DNA of 64,000 nt from Commensalibacter melissae (GCF_009734185.1 NZ_CP046393.1:1542501-1606500), one strand, 5' to 3'. Numbered from the stretch's first letter, positions 28,604-38,632 are shown. Program-made: numbers and translations. Notes: a model not told the origin generated them from the letters alone.

Positions 28604-29368
28604 ATGTCACAAACTCATACTTCACTTTTTAATAAAAAACAACCACGCTCACCTCGTGTAACTGAATGGGATCGTGACGCCGCTCTTATTACCGCTCGGC
28701 TTCTTTTGGAAATCCAGGCTGTAAATTTTCGTCCTGATGATCCGTATCTACTTACCGCCGGTTGGAAATCCCCTGTTTATATTGATTGTCGTAAAATTAT
28801 TTTTTATCCTCGTGCCCGGGCAAAGATTATTGAATTAGGGGTTGAAAAAATTTATCGTCACGTTGGATATGAATCTTTTGATGCCGTCGTGGGTGGTGAA
28901 ACAGCTGGAATTCCATTTGCTGCATGGTTCGCAGACCGAATGATGACTCCAATGGCCTATGTCCGCAAAAAACCTAAAGGATTTGGTAAAAATGCACAGA
29001 TCGAAGGGGATGTACCTGAAAATATGCGTACTCTTTTGGTGGAAGACTTAACTACAGATGGTATTTCCAAGGTTGGGTTTGCCAAAGCTTTACGCAAGGC
29101 TGGTGCAATTGTTGATCATGCTTTTGTTGTTTTCTTTTATGGAGTTTTTTCAAGCGCTTATCAGACACTAAATGATATTGGTATCAGTCTGCATTCCCTT
29201 TGCACTTGGTGGGATATTTTAGAAGTCAGTTCAGAATACCCAGCCTTTTCAAATGGAGATACCTCAGAAATCAGACGTTTCCTTGAAGATCCTTGCGCAT
29301 GGTCTGCCAAGCATGGCGGAGTCAGCAATGAACAGGAGGCTCTAGCTTATAAACAATCCCGTTTATAA
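28604..29368 (+). CDS. pyrE: Orotate phosphoribosyltransferase
   Basis: PyrE joins orotate and PRPP to give OMP in pyrimidine synthesis. The 254-residue protein has the phosphoribosyltransferase signature TLLVEDLTTDGISK (PRPP loop) at about residues 144-157, the substrate block LTAGWKSPVYIDCRK and VVGGETAGIPFAAW. It carries about 30 extra N-terminal residues compared with short PyrE proteins, as in related alphaproteobacteria. murI starts 13 bases after its stop, so the two are probably co-transcribed. Confidence 0.94.
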   Translation: MSQTHTSLFNKKQPRSPRVTEWDRDAALITARLLLEIQAVNFRPDDPYLLTAGWKSPVYIDCRKIIFYPRARAKIIELGVEKIYRHVGYESFDAVVGGETAGIPFAAWFADRMMTPMAYVRKKPKGFGKNAQIEGDVPENMRTLLVEDLTTDGISKVGFAKALRKAGAIVDHAFVVFFYGVFSSAYQTLNDIGISLHSLCTWWDILEVSSEYPAFSNGDTSEIRRFLEDPCAWSAKHGGVSNEQEALAYKQSRL

Positions 29369-29381
29369 TCTTTTATACCCT

Positions 29382-30203
29382 ATGCCTTATCGTGTTTTAG
29401 CATTCGATTCTGGTATTGGAGGTTTAGGCATCGTTCAAAACCTCCAAACACAATTGAAAACAACTGATTTACAGGTTTCAATTGACTATCTTGCCGACAA
29501 CCTTGTTTTCCCTTATGGTGAGCAAGAAGATAATTTTCTGGTTAAACGAATTATCAATCTTATCGGACAGGCGATTCAATCAATTAAACCAAACCTTGTT
29601 ATCATTGCCTGTAATACCGCCAGTACTATTGCACTCGACAAGCTGAGGAAAATATATCCTTTCATTCCATTTGTTGGCTGTGTTCCACCTGTTCGATGGG
29701 CCGCCCGCGTGAGTCAAAGCAAAATAATTGGATTATTGGCAACACGTGCGACCATTGCACGACCCTATTTATGTCATTTAAAAGAACAATTTGCCTCGGA
29801 TTGCAAACTTATCGCTTATGGTTCTCCTGTACTTGCAAAACTGGCAGAGAATTATTTCCGGACAAAGTCTTGCGATATACATCTAATCCAGCAAGAACTT
29901 GATAATATGTTTAATCATCCATATTCTGATCAAATGGATGCAATATGTATAGGATGTACCCATTACAGCTTTATTCTTGATCTTTTACGTCAGAACACAT
30001 CCCCATCCATTCAATGGCTGGATCCTGCAGCTGCTGTAGCCAAGCACACTATTGACATTTTACGGCAAGAGAAATTTTCACATACTGATAATAACGTAAA
30101 TAACTGTTTTTATTCTACTGCACCATTAACTAAGGACAAACCTCTTTTAAGTCGGCTTGCCCTGATGAAATTTACACAAATCAAAACATTTATATTGCAA
30201 TAA
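29382..30203 (+). CDS. murI: Glutamate racemase
   Basis: MurI makes D-glutamate for peptidoglycan. The 273-residue protein has FDSGIGGLG at residues 8-16 and the two catalytic Cys, Cys77 in IIACNTAS and Cys192 in CIGCTHYSF, which act as the acid/base pair. It follows pyrE closely and ends eight bases from the convergent polyprenyl diphosphate synthase. It complements the mur genes at the right end of the window. Confidence 0.96.
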   Translation: MPYRVLAFDSGIGGLGIVQNLQTQLKTTDLQVSIDYLADNLVFPYGEQEDNFLVKRIINLIGQAIQSIKPNLVIIACNTASTIALDKLRKIYPFIPFVGCVPPVRWAARVSQSKIIGLLATRATIARPYLCHLKEQFASDCKLIAYGSPVLAKLAENYFRTKSCDIHLIQQELDNMFNHPYSDQMDAICIGCTHYSFILDLLRQNTSPSIQWLDPAAAVAKHTIDILRQEKFSHTDNNVNNCFYSTAPLTKDKPLLSRLALMKFTQIKTFILQ

Positions 30204-30210
30204 ACCAATT

Positions 30211-31257
30211 TTAAAAATGTCTATGCACGGTGTAATTAGCAATATTTTTTAAGATAGTATGTAATTCACTCTCTGGAAAAACATCGAGCGCTGAACTGGC
30301 TTTATTTGCAAAAACCATAGCTTCTTTAAGGGTTTCTTCAATTACATTGTACTTTCGAATAAGGATTAGGGCCTGTTTTAAATCGCCTTTTTCCTGCTTG
30401 CCATCCTGTATTACCCGTTGCCAAAATTCCTTTTCCACTGGAGTGGACTTTTCATAGGCAATCAAAATTGGATAGGTTATTTTACCCTCACGAAAATCAT
30501 CGCCAATCGTTTTACCCAATTCTTCCTGTTTCGCTGAATAATCCAATGCATCATCAACCAGCTGAAAAGCCATTCCCAAATTTGTACCAAAAGATTCCAA
30601 CGCCAATTCATGCTGTCTTGATTGATTGGCTACAATAGCCCCAACTCGACAAGAAGCTGCAAATAATGCCGCAGTCTTTCCATGAATAACTTCAAAATAG
30701 CGTGATATTGAAGTTGACAAATCATTCTGTACGGTCATTTGCAAAATTTCACCTTCAGCAATGGTTGCCGAAGCCTTTGAAATGATTCGCATAACTTCTA
30801 AGGAACCATCTTCTGTCATGATCTGAAATGCACGGGAAAAAAGAAAATCTCCCACCAATACAGACGCTGAATTACCAAAAACAGCATTTGCACTTTCCGT
30901 CCCCCGTCGCAACATACTTTCATCAACCACATCATCATGCAACAGGGTCGCGGTATGAAGGAATTCAATACAGGCAGCCAACCGGACATGACGTGTAATG
31001 TGATCTGCAGAATCTTTTTCGTATCCACATAATCGTGCTGAGGCCAAGGTTAGTAAAGGTCTTAAACGCTTTCCTCCTGCCACAATTAGATGTGCTGCCA
31101 ATTGTGAAACTAACGGTACGGAGCTTTGCATCCGATCCATAATGACATGATTACAAGCTTGCATGTCAACAGCTAAATAATCCACTAATGCTTGTAAAGG
31201 TTCTTCTTTCCCCATCAGAACAGGCATTTTACTTTCTACCTTCTGTCTCATTGGCAT
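30211..31257 (-). CDS. All-trans polyprenyl diphosphate synthase (ubiquinone side chain type)
   Basis: This is a trans-prenyltransferase of about 348 residues. Both Asp-rich motifs are present: LLHDDVVDESMLRRG (first DDxxD) and QLVDDALDY (second), along with GGKRLRPLL and a Lys in IHGKTAALF. Homologues such as IspB or decaprenyl diphosphate synthase set the length of the ubiquinone tail; the product length cannot be read reliably. I use the ATG at 31257; a TTG at 31269 and an ATG at 31251 are alternatives. It is divergent from a methyltransferase, a pairing often seen in Alphaproteobacteria. Confidence 0.92.
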   Translation of the reverse strand: MPMRQKVESKMPVLMGKEEPLQALVDYLAVDMQACNHVIMDRMQSSVPLVSQLAAHLIVAGGKRLRPLLTLASARLCGYEKDSADHITRHVRLAACIEFLHTATLLHDDVVDESMLRRGTESANAVFGNSASVLVGDFLFSRAFQIMTEDGSLEVMRIISKASATIAEGEILQMTVQNDLSTSISRYFEVIHGKTAALFAASCRVGAIVANQSRQHELALESFGTNLGMAFQLVDDALDYSAKQEELGKTIGDDFREGKITYPILIAYEKSTPVEKEFWQRVIQDGKQEKGDLKQALILIRKYNVIEETLKEAMVFANKASSALDVFPESELHTILKNIANYTVHRHF

Positions 31258-31408
31258 ATGTTGATCCAACCGACCCTATATAAAACTTATAAAAATTTAT
31301 TCAAGTTGTAAAAATAAAAACAGAATTGATCATTATCATTAACATTTCATTATCGGTTACGCTAGAATACATTTTATTTGTCTAACATATTTATTTGGTT
31401 AATGATTT

Positions 31409-32209
31409 ATGCAGTCGCTTTCTTTTACGTCACCTTATATACACCATAAATCAAAAAATACATCCAATGGAACGTTATTAGAAGGAAAGATATTTTATAA
31501 ACAATTCCAAAAAGGATACAGGACAGCCCTCGAGCCCATATTGATGGCAGCCAGTATTCCAGCCAAAAAAAAACAGATAATTATTGAGGGTGGATGTGGA
31601 GCCGGTGCAGGATTGATGTGTCTTGCCTATCGTATTCCCTTGATTACTGGAATAGGTTTTGAGCAACATCCAGAGATGGTTGAACTAGCAAATGAAAATT
31701 TTCAACTTAATGCGATGTCCAATCTAAAGGCAATGCAGGTCACATTACCAAAACTTCCAAAACGTCCTTTTACATTTTTACCTAATGGTCAGGAACTTGT
31801 TGATCATGTCTTCGCCAACCCTCCCTGGCATCAACATAATAGCTGTCCTTCACCAGACCCAGAAAAAAATCTGGCAAAAAAACTTCCCCGAGGCTTGCTT
31901 GCTGAATGGATTTATGCTTTAAGCCGTCCATTACGACAAGGAGGAACATTAACTCTGGCCCTTTCAGCCAGCCTGTATAGTGAAGCAAGTGCCCTTATGT
32001 ATCAATATAAACTGGGATCGATTATTCTATTTCCTTTATGGCCAAAACTAAACCGACCACCCCGAATTATACTTTTACAAGGACGAATGGGATCGACCGG
32101 AGGGAGTCAGATTGCACCAGGCCTGATACTACATAATGACAATGGAGAATTTACCAATGAAACAAATCGAATCTTGCGTCAGGGAAAAAAACTAACCTTG
32201 TTATCTTGA
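31409..32209 (+). CDS. Class I SAM-dependent N6-adenine methyltransferase-like (TrmN6/YfiC type)
   Basis: The 266-residue protein has a Rossmann SAM-binding segment (IEGGCGAGAGLMCLAYR) and the catalytic FANPPWH motif, an NPPW tetrad typical of N6-adenine or N5-glutamine methyltransferases. Relatives of this length in Alphaproteobacteria are annotated as tRNA1(Val) adenine-37 N6-methyltransferases. An RNA or DNA substrate is likely but not proven. It is divergent from the polyprenyl diphosphate synthase, with about 150 bases between. Confidence 0.8.
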   Translation: MQSLSFTSPYIHHKSKNTSNGTLLEGKIFYKQFQKGYRTALEPILMAASIPAKKKQIIIEGGCGAGAGLMCLAYRIPLITGIGFEQHPEMVELANENFQLNAMSNLKAMQVTLPKLPKRPFTFLPNGQELVDHVFANPPWHQHNSCPSPDPEKNLAKKLPRGLLAEWIYALSRPLRQGGTLTLALSASLYSEASALMYQYKLGSIILFPLWPKLNRPPRIILLQGRMGSTGGSQIAPGLILHNDNGEFTNETNRILRQGKKLTLLS

Positions 32210-32260
32210 TATAAGCGTTTATATGGGATGAATCTAAGTCAAGAAGTTTATTTTTATAAA

Positions 32261-32307
32261 ACACTATATATCGATATTAAATTTATTTATATGACTATAT
32301 ATTGATA
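32261..32307. promoter_or_regulatory. Pair of NrdR-like boxes upstream of nrdB
   Basis: Two copies of a CTATATAT-centred box lie 31 bp apart: cores CTATATATCG at 32264-32273 and CTATATATTG at 32295-32304. The second matches the ten-base NrdR core CwAyATwTwG fully, the first at nine of ten. Spacing of 31-32 bp between box centres is characteristic of NrdR operators. They lie about 45-90 bases before the nrdB start. The nrdR gene is not in this window. Confidence 0.7.
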
Positions 32308-32350
32308 AAAGAGCATAATTAAATCATAAATCACCCAAGGAGTTAAAACT

Positions 32351-33355
32351 GTGGAAAAGCAAGATTCAAAAACAGCACAAACACATAATCTGATGACGTA
32401 TAACCCAGTTTACAAACCCTTTCATTATCCTTGGGCCTATGATGTATGGCTAACCCAACAGAGACTACATTGGTTACCTGAAGAGGTTCCATTGGCGGAA
32501 GATGTCAAGGACTGGCATAAAAAATTGACCGAACCCGAACGGAATTTGATCACCCAAATTTTTCGATTCTTTACGCAATCAGATGTCGAGGTAAATAATG
32601 CCTATATGAAATATTACAGCCAAGTATTCAAACCTATTGAGGTTCTTATGATGCTGTCAGCATTCTCCAATATCGAGACGATTCATATCGCGGCATATAG
32701 TTATCTTCTTGATACTATTGGTATGCCGGAAGTCGAATATTCTGCTTTCCTCAAATATAAGGAAATGAAAGATAAATACGACTACATGCAGAATTTTTCA
32801 ATTGATAATCCACTCGAAATTGCCAAAACAATGGCGGTTTTCGGAGCATTCACTGAAGGATTACAATTATTCTCATCCTTTGCCATCCTTATGAACTTTC
32901 CACGTTTTAATAAACTAAAAGGAATGGGGCAGATTATTTCGTGGTCGGTAAGAGATGAAACATTACATTGCCTATCCATTATCAAGCTTTTCCGTACGTT
33001 CATTCAAGAAAATCCCCATTTGTGGACGGAAAAATTTCAACAAGAGCTGATCCATATATGTAAAACTATCGTTGAACATGAATTTGCCTTTATTGACCTA
33101 GCTTTCGAAATGGGTTCTGTCGAAGGATTAACCGCACAGGATGTCAAAAATTATATTTGTTTCATTGCCAATCGTCGCTTAACACAGTTAGGCTTGGATA
33201 CAATTTACGATATTGATAAAAATCCGTTACCCTGGATGGATGAAATGCTCAATGCTGTTGAACATACCAATTTCTTTGAAAATCGTGCCACCGAATATAG
33301 CCGAGCCGCCACAGAAGGAACCTGGGAAGAAGCTTTTGAAAGCATGACAGTTTAG
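32351..33355 (+). CDS. nrdB: Ribonucleotide reductase class Ia small subunit (R2)
   Basis: The 334-residue ferritin-like protein carries the di-iron, tyrosyl-radical set: Asp78 in FFTQSDVEV, Glu109 and His112 in SNIETIHIAAY, the radical Tyr116, and the second ligand group in AFTEGLQLF and RDETLHCL. It supplies the radical that starts ribonucleotide reduction in NrdA. The start is GTG, supported by AAGGAG nine bases upstream. It is not in an operon with nrdA, which lies convergently beyond an aldo/keto reductase, but both have NrdR-like boxes. Confidence 0.96.
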   Translation: MEKQDSKTAQTHNLMTYNPVYKPFHYPWAYDVWLTQQRLHWLPEEVPLAEDVKDWHKKLTEPERNLITQIFRFFTQSDVEVNNAYMKYYSQVFKPIEVLMMLSAFSNIETIHIAAYSYLLDTIGMPEVEYSAFLKYKEMKDKYDYMQNFSIDNPLEIAKTMAVFGAFTEGLQLFSSFAILMNFPRFNKLKGMGQIISWSVRDETLHCLSIIKLFRTFIQENPHLWTEKFQQELIHICKTIVEHEFAFIDLAFEMGSVEGLTAQDVKNYICFIANRRLTQLGLDTIYDIDKNPLPWMDEMLNAVEHTNFFENRATEYSRAATEGTWEEAFESMTV

Positions 33356-33366
33356 GAATTCCCTGT

Positions 33367-33406
33367 TATTCCTCAGGGTCAAATAGATATTAATCCTGAG
33401 GGAATA
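33367..33406. terminator. Hairpin between convergent nrdB and aldo/keto reductase
   Basis: TATTCCTCAGG pairs with CCTGAGGGAATA with a one-base bulge and a 17-base loop, filling the 61-base gap between two convergent stop codons. The T-run is weak on both strands. Confidence 0.45.
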
Positions 33407-33416
33407 ATATTAAGAA

Positions 33417-34256
33417 TTAAAATTCTTCATATTTTGAGGGATCCTGTCCTTTTAAACGACCATCTGGTTTTGATAATGCATCAATTTTTTGCATATCTTC
33501 TGTCGTAATATCAAAATCAAATATGTCAAGATTTTCCTTTTGCCTTTGATCTGATGTTGCTTTTGGAATGGGAACAACACCAAGCTGGACATGCCAGCGC
33601 AAAATTAGTTGTCCTACCGACTTATGATAATTTTTGGCAATTTCTTTCAGGATCGGGTGTGTCAACAGATCATTGGCACGGCCCAGCGGACTCCAGGCCT
33701 CTGTAACAATTCCCAATTTTTTATCATAGGCACGCTGTTTTGCCTGGGAGAAATATGGATGCAATTCCACTTGGTTAATACTTGGTGTCACCCCTGTTTC
33801 CTTAATAATACAATCAAGATGCTCAGGCAGGAAATTTGAAACACCTATGGATTTAATCATCCCTCTTTTTTTCGCCTCGACCAGAGCTTCCCAGGCTTCA
33901 AGATATTTTCCTGTTATCGGGTTGGGCCAATGAATCAAATATATATCATAATAATCAAGCTGTGCACGATATAAAGATTCCTCAATCGTTAACAATGCCT
34001 GATCATATTGATGACGACGTCCTGGTAATTTGGAAGTGATTCGCAACTGATCACGGGAAATTCCACATTGTCGGACCGCTTCACCAACAGCACCTTCATT
34101 TTCATAATTAAAAGCTGAATCCAACAAACGGTAACCATTATGAATGGCACTGATGATAGATTTTACCCCTTCCCTACCGTTAAGTTTGTAAGTGCCAAAT
34201 CCAACAGCAGGAATATTCGTCCCATCATTTAATTTAATTTGAGGGATAGATGACAT
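33417..34256 (-). CDS. Aldo/keto reductase (2,5-diketo-D-gluconate reductase-like)
   Basis: The 279-residue NADPH-dependent reductase has the catalytic tetrad blocks of the family: Asp and Tyr in LLDSAFNYENEGAVG, Lys in ITSKLPGR and His in YLIHWPNP. IPKATSDQRQKENLDIFDF near the C-terminus is the NADPH phosphate-binding stretch. Length and motifs fit the AKR5 group, which includes 2,5-diketo-D-gluconate reductases relevant to the ketogluconates of acetic acid bacteria; the true substrate is unknown. It lies alone between nrdB and nrdA. Confidence 0.92.
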   Translation of the reverse strand: MSSIPQIKLNDGTNIPAVGFGTYKLNGREGVKSIISAIHNGYRLLDSAFNYENEGAVGEAVRQCGISRDQLRITSKLPGRRHQYDQALLTIEESLYRAQLDYYDIYLIHWPNPITGKYLEAWEALVEAKKRGMIKSIGVSNFLPEHLDCIIKETGVTPSINQVELHPYFSQAKQRAYDKKLGIVTEAWSPLGRANDLLTHPILKEIAKNYHKSVGQLILRWHVQLGVVPIPKATSDQRQKENLDIFDFDITTEDMQKIDALSKPDGRLKGQDPSKYEEF

Positions 34257-34501
34257 TCAATATGTGTCCTTTTTACAAAAAATATTAAAGACAAAATCAA
34301 TATTTCGATTGATATCATAAATAGATGTCTGTTTAAAAAGCAATATTATCTTGTTTATAAATGAATATCACCTATATCGGCCAAAAATCTTCCTAAATCT
34401 TAAAATATTAGGGATATAGAAAGAATAAAATCCGTTTAGATCAGACTTTTGCCCAGTTAACAAAAAAGACCTTTTCCTCTAAAAAATCCTTCAAAACAAT
34501 A

Positions 34502-36439
34502 TTATTGACAAGATAGACATTCTTCATAACTTGTCGAGGTATCAGCCTGTATCTGATCACCTTTATTTAGAATATCCTCTTTAACTGCCAAATTGCTAAC
34601 AGTATCTGCACGCTGGATAGAAAGAGAACGGCAATAATATAGGGATTTCATTCCTTTTTTCCATGCCTGATAATGCATCATATGTAAATCACGCTTGTGA
34701 ACATTGGCTGGAACAAATAAATTAACTGATTGAGACTGACAAATAAAAGGTGAACGGTCAGCAGCATGTTCAATGATCCAACGTTGATCCAATTCAAATG
34801 CTGTTTTGTAAATATCCTTTTCATCCTGAGTCAGAAAATCAAGATGTTGAACACTCCCTTTGTTTAAAGTGATAGAAGACCAGACTGCCTCAGTATCCTG
34901 GCCTTTTTCCTGTAATACCTTACGTAAATGCCTATTTCTTACGGTAAAGGAGCCTGACAAGGTTTTCTGCAAAAATACATTGGCCGTAATTGGTTCAATA
35001 CCGGGACTTGCATTTCCCGCAATAATCGAAATGGAAGCCGTTGGCGCAATCGCAATCTTGTTTGAAAAGCGCTCATTAATGCCGTAATCGGCAGCATCCG
35101 GACAAGGTCCACGCAAATTCGCCAGGGTAACGGATGCCTTGTCTGCTTCCTGACGTATATGCTGAAACATTTTCTTGTTCCATACTTTTGCCATAACGCT
35201 TTCAAACGGAATTTTATGAGCTTGAAGAAAAGAATGAAAACCCATTACACCCATACCAACGGAACGTTCACGTGCAGCGGCATATCTTGCACGTTCCATT
35301 TCGTCAGGAGCATGATCAATGAAATCCTGCAAAACATTATCAAGAAACAACATGACATCCTGGATAAATTGTGGGTTTCTTGACCATTGATCCCAATATT
35401 CAAGATTTAAAGAGGAAAGACAACAAACAGCCGTCCGTTCCTTTCCTTTATGATCTATTCCTGTAGGTAACGTAATTTCAGCACAAAGATTAGAGGTTTT
35501 TACTTCCAGTCCAGCCAGTTTATGATGTTCAGGACGGGCATTATTCACCGTATCGGAAAAGACAATATAAGGCTCACCCTGTTCAATTCGTGTCGTCAGC
35601 AGTCTGATCCACAAAGAACGGGCAGAAATTTTCCTAATGACTGACTGATCTTTTGGGGAGACAAGCGCCCATTCCTCATTATTTTCAACTGCACGCATAA
35701 AAGCGTCAGAAATTAGAACACCATGATGTAGATTCAAGGCTTTACGATTGGGATCTCCACCCGTTGGTCTGCGTAATTCAATAAATTCCTCAATTTCAGG
35801 ATGCCAGATAGGCAAATAAACAGCTGCTGAACCCCGTCTCAAAGATCCCTGACTAATTGCCAGGGTCAGGCTGTCCATCACCCTTATGAATGGAATGACA
35901 CCTGAAGTTTTGCCATTCCGACTAACATTTTCACCAATAGAACGCAAATTTCCCCAATAAGATCCAATTCCCCCGCCACGAGAGGCAAGCCAGACATTTT
36001 CATTCCACAGTTCAACAATTCCCTTCAGGCTGTCTTCCGCTTCATTCAAAAAACAGGAAATAGGCAACCCTCTGGCCGTCCCACCATTTGACAGTACTGG
36101 AGTGGCCGGCATAAACCAATGCTGAGACATATAGTCATATAAACGCTGGGCATGTTCCGCATCATCCCCGTAGTAGGAAGCCACCCTTGCAAACAGCTCC
36201 TGGTAGCTTTCACCTTCAATAAGATAACGGTCATCAAGCGTCGCTTTACCAAAATCTGTCAATAAAGCATCACGAGAATGATCTAATTTAACCTGATAAC
36301 GCCCATACAACTGTATTTTTCCTGCCAAGGCATCTGTAAAAAGAGAACCATTATCTGTTTTACCTTTTCCAGCATTGGCAACAGGCTTTTTTTCAAGCAG
36401 ATCAACTGGGGTCACAACCATATCCTCGCAAAACAACAA
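34502..36439 (-). CDS. nrdA: Ribonucleotide reductase large subunit (R1)
   Basis: The 645-residue catalytic subunit has the radical-site Cys and Glu in NLCAEITLPT, the redox Cys pair in GLPISCFLNE and AVCCLSSLN, the Tyr-Tyr radical relay in KSLYYCRSL and the C-terminal shuttle CLSCQ. It is short for an R1 because there is no N-terminal ATP-cone, so allosteric activity control at that site is probably missing. The first codon is a TTG at 36439, one base after AAAGG; the ATG at 36421 is an alternative with a very close GAGGA. Two NrdR-like boxes lie just upstream. Confidence 0.95.
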   Translation of the reverse strand: MLFCEDMVVTPVDLLEKKPVANAGKGKTDNGSLFTDALAGKIQLYGRYQVKLDHSRDALLTDFGKATLDDRYLIEGESYQELFARVASYYGDDAEHAQRLYDYMSQHWFMPATPVLSNGGTARGLPISCFLNEAEDSLKGIVELWNENVWLASRGGGIGSYWGNLRSIGENVSRNGKTSGVIPFIRVMDSLTLAISQGSLRRGSAAVYLPIWHPEIEEFIELRRPTGGDPNRKALNLHHGVLISDAFMRAVENNEEWALVSPKDQSVIRKISARSLWIRLLTTRIEQGEPYIVFSDTVNNARPEHHKLAGLEVKTSNLCAEITLPTGIDHKGKERTAVCCLSSLNLEYWDQWSRNPQFIQDVMLFLDNVLQDFIDHAPDEMERARYAAARERSVGMGVMGFHSFLQAHKIPFESVMAKVWNKKMFQHIRQEADKASVTLANLRGPCPDAADYGINERFSNKIAIAPTASISIIAGNASPGIEPITANVFLQKTLSGSFTVRNRHLRKVLQEKGQDTEAVWSSITLNKGSVQHLDFLTQDEKDIYKTAFELDQRWIIEHAADRSPFICQSQSVNLFVPANVHKRDLHMMHYQAWKKGMKSLYYCRSLSIQRADTVSNLAVKEDILNKGDQIQADTSTSYEECLSCQ

Positions 36440-36470
36440 ACCTTTAAGGATTTTACATCCTTACTATACC

Positions 36471-36498
36471 ATTATAAAATTTTAAATGTAATGGTAAA
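36471..36498 (-). promoter_or_regulatory. Candidate nrdA promoter
   Basis: On the reverse strand TTTACC (498..493) and a perfect TATAAT (476..471) are 16 bases apart, about 30 bases before the nrdA start. The NrdR-like box at 36499-36514 abuts the -35 element. Confidence 0.55.
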
Positions 36499-36545
36499 TT
36501 TCTATATATAGTATATAAAAAAACATACATACCTATATGATGATA
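36499..36545. promoter_or_regulatory. Pair of NrdR-like boxes upstream of nrdA
   Basis: Cores CTATATATAG (36502-36511) and CTATATGATG (36533-36542) are again exactly 31 bp apart. The promoter-proximal core matches the NrdR consensus at all ten positions, the distal one at eight. The same phase upstream of both reductase genes makes a shared regulator likely. Confidence 0.65.
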
Positions 36546-36902
36546 TAAAATCAACATAACATTAGGCTTGACATGCAAGATTTTGATAAAAACAAAAACT
36601 TTAATTTTACAATCGAAAAAGATCAGAAATGATAACAATATGGTATAATATAGGTCAGACTTTATTGGTTTAACAATATATTTAATTTTAAAATTTTTTT
36701 TAAATATATTAGCCAGATACCTCTGTATATTTATCGAGTTTTAAAAATAGAATGGCTATACAATTATATTGTCATAAATTCCTTATATAAAAAACAAGTC
36801 TATAACTTGTCAATGCGTAACCTGAACAATAGATAGCACCCCAATTAAACCTATGAAATAATTGAGGTGACACTTTCTCAAGATATTGATTATCTTGCAA
36901 TC
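36546..36902. other. AT-rich intergenic stretch without a recognisable gene
   Basis: Between the nrdA boxes and the end of guaA I find no credible ORF with a ribosome binding site. Small inverted repeats occur: ACAAGT/ACTTGT near 36794-36810, and CAAGATA/TATCTTG near 36879-36897, just after the guaA stop. The second may mark the guaA transcript end but lacks a T-run. Confidence 0.5.
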
Positions 36903-38489
36903 TTATTCCCATTCAATTGTTCCGGGTGGTTTTGATGTAATATCATAAGTTACACGATTAATGCCTTTGACTTCATTAACAATCCGCCCCGCCACTCTGG
37001 TAAGGAATTCCATATCAAAAGAATAAACATCGGCAGTCATACCATCCACACTTGTAACAGCCCGCAATGCACAAGCCTGATCATATGTTCGGCTATCCCC
37101 CATAACGCCAACCGTACGAATAGGCAACAAAACAGCAAACGCTTGCCAAATTTTGTCATATAACCCAGCCTTGCGAATTTCATCCAAATACACGGCATCA
37201 ACACGACGCAACAAATCAAGCCGTTCACGCGTAATGTCCCCTAAAATTCGTATGGCAAGACCTGGTCCTGGAAATGGATGACGACCAACAATATTTTCTG
37301 GAATACCCAATTCCCGACCCAAATCCCTGACTTCATCCTTGAAAAGTTCACGTAAAGGTTCGACAAGCTTCATATTCATCCGTTCAGGCAATCCACCCAC
37401 ATTATGATGAGACTTAATAGTTACTGATTTTCCCGTGACACTGACGCTTTCAATAACATCCGGATAAAGGGTACCCTGAGCCAGAAAATCAGCCCCACCC
37501 AGTTTTTGCGCCTCCTGTTCAAATACCTCGATAAACAAACGGCCAATGGTTTTACGTTTAACCTCTGGATCGGTTACTCCAGTCAATTCTTTCAGAAACA
37601 AGTCAGACGCGTCTTTAGCAATCAAATGAATATTAAATTTCTCTTTGAATGTTTTAACAACCTCGTCCGCTTCATTTTGACGCAGCATGCCGTGATCGAC
37701 AAAAATACAGGTTAGCTGATCTCCAATAGCTTCATGAATCAATACAGCTGCCACTGCGGAATCAACCCCACCTGATAAACCGCAGATGACTTTTTTGTCA
37801 CCAACCTTTTGACGAATACGTTCAATTTCCAAATTACGAAAACCGGCCATGGTCCAATTACCCTGACACCCGGCAATATTATGCGTGAAATTCTTTAATA
37901 ATGCGGCACCGTGAGGTGTATGAACAACTTCAGGATGAAACTGAACACCATAATAGTGACGATCCTCATCAGCAATCATGGCATAGGGTGCACCCTCACT
38001 AACCCCTACCACCTTGAATCCGGGGGGGATTTTTGTAACTCGATCACCATGACTCATCCATACTTGTTCACGGTTCCCCTTTGACCATACACCCTGACAT
38101 AACGCACTATCCTCAAGAATTTTAACATACGCACGGCCAAATTCACGGTGGTCACCGGATTCCACCTGTCCACCCAATTGATGACACATTGCCTGTTCAC
38201 CATAACAAATTCCCAATACGGGAACCTTTAATGTAAAAACTTCATTCGGAATCCTTGGGGCATCCATTTGAGTGACGCTGGAAGGGCCGCCAGATAAAAT
38301 AATCCCTTTTGGTGCAAATGAACGAATCTTTTCATCATCACTCGTATAAGGCCATATTTCGCAATAAACGCCACTTTCTCTTATTCTGCGTGCAATCAAC
38401 TGGGTTACCTGACTGCCAAAATCAAGAATAAGAATCTTTTCTTGATGTAAAGATTGTTCCAATTCGCTTACCTGGGTCATTTTTATCAA
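36903..38489 (-). CDS. guaA: GMP synthase (glutamine-hydrolysing)
   Basis: The 528-residue enzyme converts XMP to GMP. The N-terminal amidotransferase has the nucleophile Cys in [15 protein letters not shown] and the His-Glu pair in [13 protein letters not shown]. The ATP-pyrophosphatase loop is [10 protein letters not shown], and the dimerisation domain ends with the conserved KPPGTIEWE. The TTG at 38489 has AGAGGA five bases upstream; an ATG three codons later is also possible. It stands alone, followed by a long AT-rich gap. Confidence 0.97.
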   Translation of the reverse strand: MIKMTQVSELEQSLHQEKILILDFGSQVTQLIARRIRESGVYCEIWPYTSDDEKIRSFAPKGIILSGGPSSVTQMDAPRIPNEVFTLKVPVLGICYGEQAMCHQLGGQVESGDHREFGRAYVKILEDSALCQGVWSKGNREQVWMSHGDRVTKIPPGFKVVGVSEGAPYAMIADEDRHYYGVQFHPEVVHTPHGAALLKNFTHNIAGCQGNWTMAGFRNLEIERIRQKVGDKKVICGLSGGVDSAVAAVLIHEAIGDQLTCIFVDHGMLRQNEADEVVKTFKEKFNIHLIAKDASDLFLKELTGVTDPEVKRKTIGRLFIEVFEQEAQKLGGADFLAQGTLYPDVIESVSVTGKSVTIKSHHNVGGLPERMNMKLVEPLRELFKDEVRDLGRELGIPENIVGRHPFPGPGLAIRILGDITRERLDLLRRVDAVYLDEIRKAGLYDKIWQAFAVLLPIRTVGVMGDSRTYDQACALRAVTSVDGMTADVYSFDMEFLTRVAGRIVNEVKGINRVTYDITSKPPGTIEWE

Positions 38490-38632
38490 TCACTTCCTCT
38501 TTCAGTAAAATACGTTTTCATATCACAAATAGATAAAAAAAATGTAAATTAAACAATTTATCTGAAAAAAAACTATTTCTCCTTTATATAGAAATAAATT
38601 CCTTTTCATATTTTTTCACTCTGGAGCATTCC

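Noticed and set aside
36453-36638. 61-codon reverse-strand ORF upstream of nrdA
   Set aside because: It is AT-rich, has no ribosome binding site and lies over the nrdA promoter and NrdR-like boxes.
36840-36902. Hairpin after guaA as an intrinsic terminator
   Set aside because: CAAGATA/TATCTTG forms only a seven-base stem and no T-run follows on the guaA strand.
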